A stretch of 64,000 bases of DNA from Juglans regia (lineage: Eukaryota; Streptophyta; Magnoliopsida; Fagales; Juglandaceae). Shown here piece after piece: positions 57,871 to 64,000 of the stretch. Numbering within the stretch: position 1 is the first letter of the stretch; every line of letters begins with the position of its first letter. A program made the translations under genes and the position numbers. A model generated the notes under the pieces. That model was not told where the DNA came from. It saw only the letters and a program-made list of their open reading frames with translations, and searched no databases. The stretch spans positions 15,930,686 to 15,994,685 of the forward strand of contig NC_049909.1 in the NCBI RefSeq assembly GCF_001411555.2, written 5' to 3'.

Positions 57871-58788
57871 TATAAAAAAACTCGCACTTAAAAAAAAAAT
57901 TATAAATAGGAGATGTAAAAATAAATAGTAATTATAAGTACTATTTCTGGTTATTTATTGGATGACAGCTTACACGCAATGAGAGTGGAAACGGACCCAA
58001 GTTAGTAGAGGCGAATGTCGCATATAAGCTCACAAGTCACAACTGTAAGTGGTCCCACACCAACTTACCTCGCCGTCAATCACGTGGTCCAGATGTAGGT
58101 AGACCCACCGTCACCAATCCCCCCCCACTTCACACAAATCACCATCCTCCACGTGGCCGTTCTCACTTTTGGTCCAAACAAAATTCCCATGTACTTTAAT
58201 TCCATTATTCCACTGTTTAAAGCCCCATAATCATCCCAATATGAATTAGCTATTTGAGAATAAATATAGCATCATCTTATAATTAAAATTGAAGCAATTT
58301 ATATATATTTACACATTTTTTAAAAATTCATCCTTAATTTTTAAGCTATAGACTTTTTGGGTTATTTTTTAAATTTGTGACTAAATACTTCAATGGTGGG
58401 AGTCAAATGCAAAAAAATTCATTTATAACAAATAATGCTCTCAAGAAGCTTGATAGTTCCAATTATTCCTGTAATTGGATCATTGGCTACAGCGAAATTA
58501 TAGAGTAATATTAAATTCAATCATATATTGTGTAAGTATTGCACACTCATTTTAAAAAAAATTGAGATATACTATTAAAAATTAATTCTTTCACATGAGT
58601 TTTATATTTATTTATTTTTTTTCAAAATGAGTGTATAGCACTTGTGCACTCTATGACTACATCTAGCATCACTTGAAATTTTATAATGCATTAGGGCATT
58701 CATGAGTAAGTGGACTCGGGCCACTTTATCGAATTTTGATATTATCAATCGATCCGTGCGAATATGCATAAATCTTTCTCATTATTAC
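57871..58788. other. Intergenic DNA, no gene recognised
   Basis: A GC-richer island at 57965-58180 has two CACGTG (G-box) cores, at about 58081 and 58152, but no gene start is apparent beside it. The rest is AT-rich. Confidence 0.4.
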
Positions 58789-59441
58789 TAGGGGTGCAAA
58801 TGGTTTGGTCTGCTCCAATGAATATTTTCAGTCCATCGCCGGACCAGACCGAACACCTCATAGGGACCAAACCGGTCCGGTCCGACCTATTTTTTTTTTT
58901 TTTCAAATCAATTAATAAAAAATTTTATTTATAAAACTAAATTAAATTAAGTGACTTATTAATGTAGATTATGTAATAAACTCAATAAAAAAATATTTTA
59001 TATGATCAATGATAATAAATTAGAGGAAAATTATATTATTAATTTATATAATTACTATATAATTAACTAATTGATATTATATATTAGTTAATTCATAGAA
59101 TATTAAAAAGTGTTAATAATATATTTAAAATTTTATATTGTTATTAGTGATAGGTTAGATGAAGATATATATAAAATATTATTAATTTATAGAATATTAA
59201 CAAGTATTAATAACATATTTAAACTTTTATATTTTTAACTGTACAATCATTATATAAATAATATATATAAAATAATGTTTTATTTTTATTTTTTATTCGG
59301 TCAGTCCGATCTGAGAAACCTCCACCCCGGGACTGGACTGAAGACCGAAATTCCTTACTTATTGGACCGAAACCGACCATGTATTTTTTCGATCAGGTCT
59401 GGTCGGTTTCTCCGATCCGGACCGACCATTTTACACCCTTA
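58789..59441. mobile_element. Non-autonomous hAT element with a perfect 8-base duplication
   Basis: A 653-base element starting TAGGGGTGCAAATGG and ending CCATTTTACACCCTTA, with ATTATTAC on both sides (58781-58788 and 59442-59449). The subterminal parts are rich in GGACCGACC/GGTCGGTCC-type units and the centre is AT-rich. No transposase frame is present. Confidence 0.9.
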
Positions 59442-59449
59442 ATTATTAC

Positions 59450-60239
59450 AACGAATCCTAAAAAAATAATATTTATTAACACAAAATGAAGAAAAGGGGT
59501 GAATCAAGTTCATACACTATTTTGTTACAATTTGGTTATTAAAACTTCCCTAATATTTAACCAAATGTTCGTTATAAGATCTAATTAAAGATTCTTGTCA
59601 AGTAGTGTTTTTTCTTCCTCATCTTGCTTTGAGAGAACTTTTTAATAAGAAGATTTAGGATATCGATTATTAAGGTTTATTATTGAAGAATTAAAAAAAT
59701 AAAATAAAATATGTTTCTATCATGCATTTTGTTATCCCAATACACTAACTAATGCGATATATTTTAAATTAGAAAATTTTATCAATAATTATAATTTTAC
59801 ACATATAATCATACGTGTTAACGTGTGAGCTATTAAAATGATAAAAATTTTAAAATTCAAAATTAAAAAAACTAACAAAATGGAACGAATACCTATGATA
59901 TTGTGTATAAATTTGCACGTGTATGTGCAATACTCTTTTAAATTTATTTATCTCCTTTTTTTTTTTTTTAAGGCTATTTATCTCCTTGTTACATGAAATA
60001 AATTAATATATATCATATCAATTTGTAATTAGGATAATAAATATGAAAATAAAGAGTAGCATTTTAAAAAAAGAGTAGTGTTATATGTATTTATAATTTT
60101 ACTTACAATACTTATTTAGTTAATTTTCTTTTGAAATTCAAATTTTGAATTTCAGATTTCATAATTTTATATCACTGACTGACATGTGAAAAAGTAAGTT
60201 TTTGTAAATTTTTTTAAGTAGATGTAAAAGGACTTTTCC
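59450..60239. other. AT-rich intergenic DNA
   Basis: No reading frame or element recognised. Confidence 0.5.
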
Positions 60240-60790
60240 CCCACAAAGCCCAAGAAACATGTGGATGAAGGAAAACATGATCAAAAGCCCAACCCAGGGT
60301 AAATAGTCCCTAACCCGGCCCATGGGGAAGCTCCACTAAACATAACCTGCAGGAAGGATGGTGTTGCAGGGGATGAGACTTGTCGGTCTGAGGACCCCTC
60401 TAGTAGTGTCCAATCCTCAAGTACCCGCTCGCACAACATATGCGATATATGGAGAGTCATTGATCTACTGAGAGAGAAGACATGAACGGACCAAAGGGAA
60501 GACAGACTGAGAGAATGAGATCGGAGAACCACACCACATTAATGACCCCACCATTCGGATAACAGACCATATTAATGACGCCGTTGCAGAGTCACGTTGC
60601 ATTTAAAGGTTTTGACACAATAAATAGTACGAGGAACGCGGACTTCATGGGAGTAAGGACGGTCTACTCTCCAGACATATAATATAAATAGTATATCTCA
60701 GGTACGAGAATATCTCTCTGATTCCTAGACTCCTTGACTTATTTACAAACTTCAAAAAATATTTATTAACTTTGGTATCGGAGGTTACCA
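60240..60790 (+). mobile_element. Truncated LTR of a gypsy-type retrotransposon
   Basis: GC-richer than its surroundings, with a TATA-like ATAATATAAATAGTATA (about 60680-60696) and, downstream, TTAACTTTGGTATCGGAGG (about 60762-60781). This resembles an LTR end and primer region and is nearly the same phrase as in the minus-strand remnant at 48425. Neither the internal region nor a second LTR is present, and the left end is not defined. Confidence 0.5.
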
Positions 60791-61299
60791 GCCCTTAGGC
60801 CACCTCTCTAAGTTGTACTTTTCTCCATCTTTTGCAAGTCCATTATTAAATACTTGAGTTGTCGAAACTTTACTTAAAACTATGTGAAGCACGACGTTAA
60901 CCATACATGTAGCATTTTCATAAAAAAAATTATATATATATAATTAAGATCGTTAACTATTGGATAGATAACATAAAAAATAATTGCTCAAAAGAAAAAT
61001 ATGAAAAAATAATTAAAATGCCGTGGTATTGAGGGAAGAGTTCGCGATGAGGTAGGTCGGGACGTCCCTATCATAATATAGCTCAAAATACTCACATTTA
61101 TGTGAGAGCGCGTACAACGATAAGGTTCGTCTTGGGATGGCTCGGGTCGGGTTCAAACTACAATCCTGCCCGACAGAACGCCCACGCAATCTTTTTGGGT
61201 GGTTTCGTTCGTGGGAATGAGTGTCGGCTCTTTGGTCTCTCTGTTCCAGTCCAGCGCTCAAAACTGTAGCGTTTTTGTTTTCGACCACTTCTTTCGCGT
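60791..61299. other. Upstream region of the pectin acetylesterase gene
   Basis: AT-rich to about 61010, then a GC-richer stretch. The 91-codon minus frame at 61013-61288 has no recognisable motif and overlaps the presumed promoter, so I do not call it a gene. Confidence 0.4.
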
Positions 61300-61550
61300 C
61301 GGTGTTTTGAAATATGCAATATATAAAACCGCTGCCATGGAGAGCATTTTCTCCTAGTACAAGCTACAAGCTACCACCCATTCTTTCCTTTCATTGTTTT
61401 CCCTCTGACTCTCTCTTACAATCATTCGACATTGGTTTTTGCATTCTTTTCTTTTGGGAGTTCCAGGGAGAGCAGTGTCCTGAACTGGGTTCCATTCACA
61501 TTCTTCCCAAACTAGCTGGTTCAGAAGCCCTTCTATTTTTTCTAGTTCAG
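61300..61550 (+). other. Candidate 5'-UTR exon of the pectin acetylesterase gene
   Basis: A C/T-rich leader-like stretch ends in TCTAGTTCAG/GTACAG at 61550, a good donor. The coding exon at 62707 is preceded by an acceptor TACGTGCAG. Joining them gives a 5'-UTR intron of about 1.16 kb. This is inferred from splice sites only. Confidence 0.45.
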
Positions 61551-62036
61551 GTACAGGCTGTGGTTATCAGAATTAGTGCTTGTTCTTCTTCTTTTGATAG
61601 TTGGGTTGTATAGGGTACTTTGTTTTATCCAGAAATATGGTTCCTTTTCTGATCGTAAGCTATTAATAAAAAAGAAAGAAACTGAACGAAAAATGTTCGT
61701 TCAATATGGTAGCTCGGATTGTTTTCTAATGAGTATCAAAGGTTGTAATGTGCATTTTGTGATCACGTATTTGTATATTGGATATTCTGGTTGTTGTATA
61801 CCTGATATTCTGAATTTGAATACTGAGATTTTTGATGAAACACTAACTGCATTTACGAAGTAAGGACAAATTATAAGCAATTGATTCTGTATCCATGGTT
61901 AGAATAGCAGGTTTCATGCGTCAGTCCGATCTATTATTATTCAATTAAATGCTCTGTTCTTTCTACTTTCCTTTCTCATTTTTCTTTTTTTCCCTTTTTT
62001 TTTTTCGCGCCCACACACACAAGTACGTGTATGTAT

Positions 62037-62054
62037 GTATATATATATATATAT
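62037..62054. repeat. (TA)n microsatellite in the 5'-UTR intron
   Basis: A TA run after GTATGTATG, following a short CA run at 62012-62019. Confidence 0.9.
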
Positions 62055-62707
62055 TTTTTCTTTTTTCTTTTAAAAATTTTAAATTTTAAATTTCATAATT
62101 TTCGACTCAATATCTCTACAAAGAAGCAATTTTTTTAAAAAGTTTTGTTAAATACAGTTAGCATTTTTCTTATATTTTTCCATGTTTTGACATTTTTTAT
62201 TTTGCGTTTACATAAGCTGGGAAAAGGTGAGAAAACTCTCTTTGCTTATAGCAGAGCTTCTGTTCTTCGGATCAAGTTTCCCAACTTTGAGGGTAATATT
62301 TTGTTACCACACCACGACGTAACTCGCCTCTAGAAAGTATAAAATTCGATAAGGTTTATATAACACGTTTTATCTCTGGGTATTGAGAACAATATAGAAG
62401 GTTAGATTTTGTCGGTTGACACTAAATTGTAGTTCTTTTGTTACGTTCGATGCAGTTGGGTTTTGGTTGTGTCGCGTAACTCAATCAAGTTTATCAGACT
62501 GCCTTATTTCATTTTTAAAGAGTGAAGGAGGATTGATCCATCATCTGTGGATACACATGTTATAAATTCTAGGATATTCCTAACAAAAGAAATAAGAAGA
62601 TGGATGGTTGAGAAATCTTTGTTATTTCAGAGGAGGTACTCCACTTTATGATTCTATGTCTTATGTAGAAATCTTTATTTTTTGTCTTTTGATTTGATAC
62701 GTGCAGA

Positions 62708-63936
62708 ATGGCCTTTGCAAGATTAGTCCAATGGTTAGATCTTCTAGCATGTGCATTGCTATTGCTCAAAACAGAAGGCTTTAATGTAGGAATTACTTAT
62801 GTCCAGACTGCGGTAGCAAAAGGAGCTGGTGAAAAATTTCTTCTGAAATAAACTGATTAAAATTAATCCTTTGTTATTGTCCTTTGAAATCTTCGTTTTT
62901 TATGGTCCGGAATCTGATCTGTTCTGCAGTTTGTTTGGATGGAAGTCCACCAGCTTACCACTGGGATAAGGGATTTGGTGCAGGAATGAACAATTGGTTA
63001 GTTCACATTGAGGTTTGTCCTTTTTCCATACCCCATGTCACAATGGCATAATGTCATAATATGTAATCAAACATACAATGTAATCCAAGTGTTGTATGTT
63101 TGATTACTTTCTTTCAAATGTAGTTCTGAAAGGATCTTACAATTCCAACTTGTGTTGTTTTTTACAGTTCCCCCTTGGAAGATGTGAATTTAATCATTTA
63201 AGTTGCATCCTAACATTTTCTTTTACATGTGGGTCGGACCCCCTTAACAAGTGAGCTTAATAAATGGAATATATAATGAAATGGAGTAAGTGTGGAGTCC
63301 GGCTCGAACTTTAAACCTTTTGATACCATGTCAAGTCATCATTTATCTAAAAAACTTAAAGCTGATAGAAGAGGTGAATTTATTCATTTAATCTATAGTT
63401 ATCACCTGCCTTTTGCTCTGTTTCACAGGGAGGTGGATGGTGCAACAATATAACCACTTGTCTTTCTCGTAAGAACACTCGTCTAGGTTCATCTAAGCAA
63501 ATGGCCAAGGAAATTGCTTTCTCTGGCATTATGAGTAAATATCGAATGTTTAATCCTGGTATGGCTTAACAGTTTATTGATTTAGTTAATCTTTTTCAGC
63601 TTTTATCACCCTTGATTCTTCCTGAGCTTTGCTTACTGATGAGATTTATAAAAATCTGTTTTAATATCCAGACTTTTACAATTGGAACAGAATCAAGGTT
63701 AGGTACTGCGATGGGGCATCGTTTACTGGTGATGTGGAAGCAGTCAATCCAGTAAGTTTCAGGTTTTAATTTCAGGGAAGAACCTGATTTCAGTGTATCC
63801 TGTGTTTATGTATTTGGTGGGGTCTTAAATTAAATAAAAATTTGATCAGGCCACTAATCTGCACTTCAGAGGAGCAAGGGTTTGGCTTGCTGTCATCGAG
63901 GATCTGTTATCAAAAGGAATGAGAAGTGCCAAAAAT
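62708..63936 (+). CDS. Pectin acetylesterase, N-terminal part (runs off window)
   Basis: Five exons in consistent phase: 62708-62828, 62930-63012, 63429-63558, 63672-63751 and 63850-63936 (167 residues so far; a donor GTATAG follows, so the gene continues). The start [20 protein letters not shown] is a signal peptide, fitting a secreted cell-wall enzyme. Family marks: [18 protein letters not shown], the glycine motif GGGWC at residues 69-73, [12 protein letters not shown], and [11 protein letters not shown] at about 122-132, then FRGARVW. The catalytic Ser, Asp and His expected in the family (Notum-like alpha/beta hydrolases) lie beyond the window. Known role: removing acetyl groups from pectin. 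No break is seen in the visible part. Confidence 0.95.
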
Positions 63937-64000
63937 GTATAGCACTATGATCATTTCTAGATTTAACCCTTCTCTAAAGTCCTCGTTCCTATAACTGGTT

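Noticed and set aside
61013..61288. 91-codon minus-strand frame upstream of the esterase
   Set aside because: No motif and it overlaps the presumed promoter. Not supported.

Overview
The window is nuclear DNA of a woody dicot. AT-rich intergenic DNA, GT-AG introns, host genes resembling angiosperm SUVH, RING-H2 and pectin acetylesterase genes, and an abundant GTTTGGATGTTGAGATG-type MITE all point to the order Fagales, with Juglandaceae (walnut/hickory) my best guess. That taxonomic call is inference. I see no bacterial, organellar or viral gene and no CRISPR array. Over half of the 64 kb is recognisable transposable-element DNA.

Three host genes are supported. (1) A SUVH5/6-type histone H3K9 methyltransferase, minus strand, 4603-7533, with an uninterrupted coding region. 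An acceptor site just upstream of its ATG suggests a 5'-UTR intron of about 8.5 kb that is packed with nested transposons. (2) A RING-H2 E3 ubiquitin ligase, plus strand, six coding exons between 35729 and 41835 (586 aa). It has an LTR retrotransposon in its promoter and two L1 copies in its last intron. (3) The 5' part of a pectin acetylesterase gene, plus strand, from 62708 and running off the right edge.

Layout. 1-2226: decayed L1 LINE. 2227-4602: no recognised gene. 4603-7533: SUVH. 7860-15060: minus-strand L1 split by a hAT-like MITE (8051-8412) and a young Ty3/gypsy chromovirus (9261-14503), with a SINE-like end. 15275-15660: a TRIM. 16990-22668: full-length L1 of a second family with an RNase H domain and a 14-bp target-site duplication. 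22981-23291: a second TRIM. 23365-24093: non-autonomous hAT. 25652-28861: decayed FAR1-type MULE transposase convergent with a GRF zinc-finger gene. 29867-35197: gypsy element with gag and protease but no RT or integrase. 35729-41835: RING gene. 42291-49400: AT-rich DNA with MITE and LTR remnants. 49405-55665: second MULE with long inverted repeats and the same convergent FAR1/GRF gene pair. 55666-61300: AT-rich DNA with MITE remnants, a clean hAT element (58789-59441) and an LTR remnant. 61300-64000: pectin acetylesterase.

The observation most worth pursuing is the repeated two-gene arrangement. At both FAR1/MULE loci a FAR1-type transposase gene faces, tail to tail, a small gene for a GRF zinc finger, followed by a coiled coil and, in one copy, a C-terminal membrane segment. 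This resembles the convergent mudrA/mudrB layout of maize MuDR but has a different second protein. All coding regions of these elements carry stops or frameshifts, so they are relics here.
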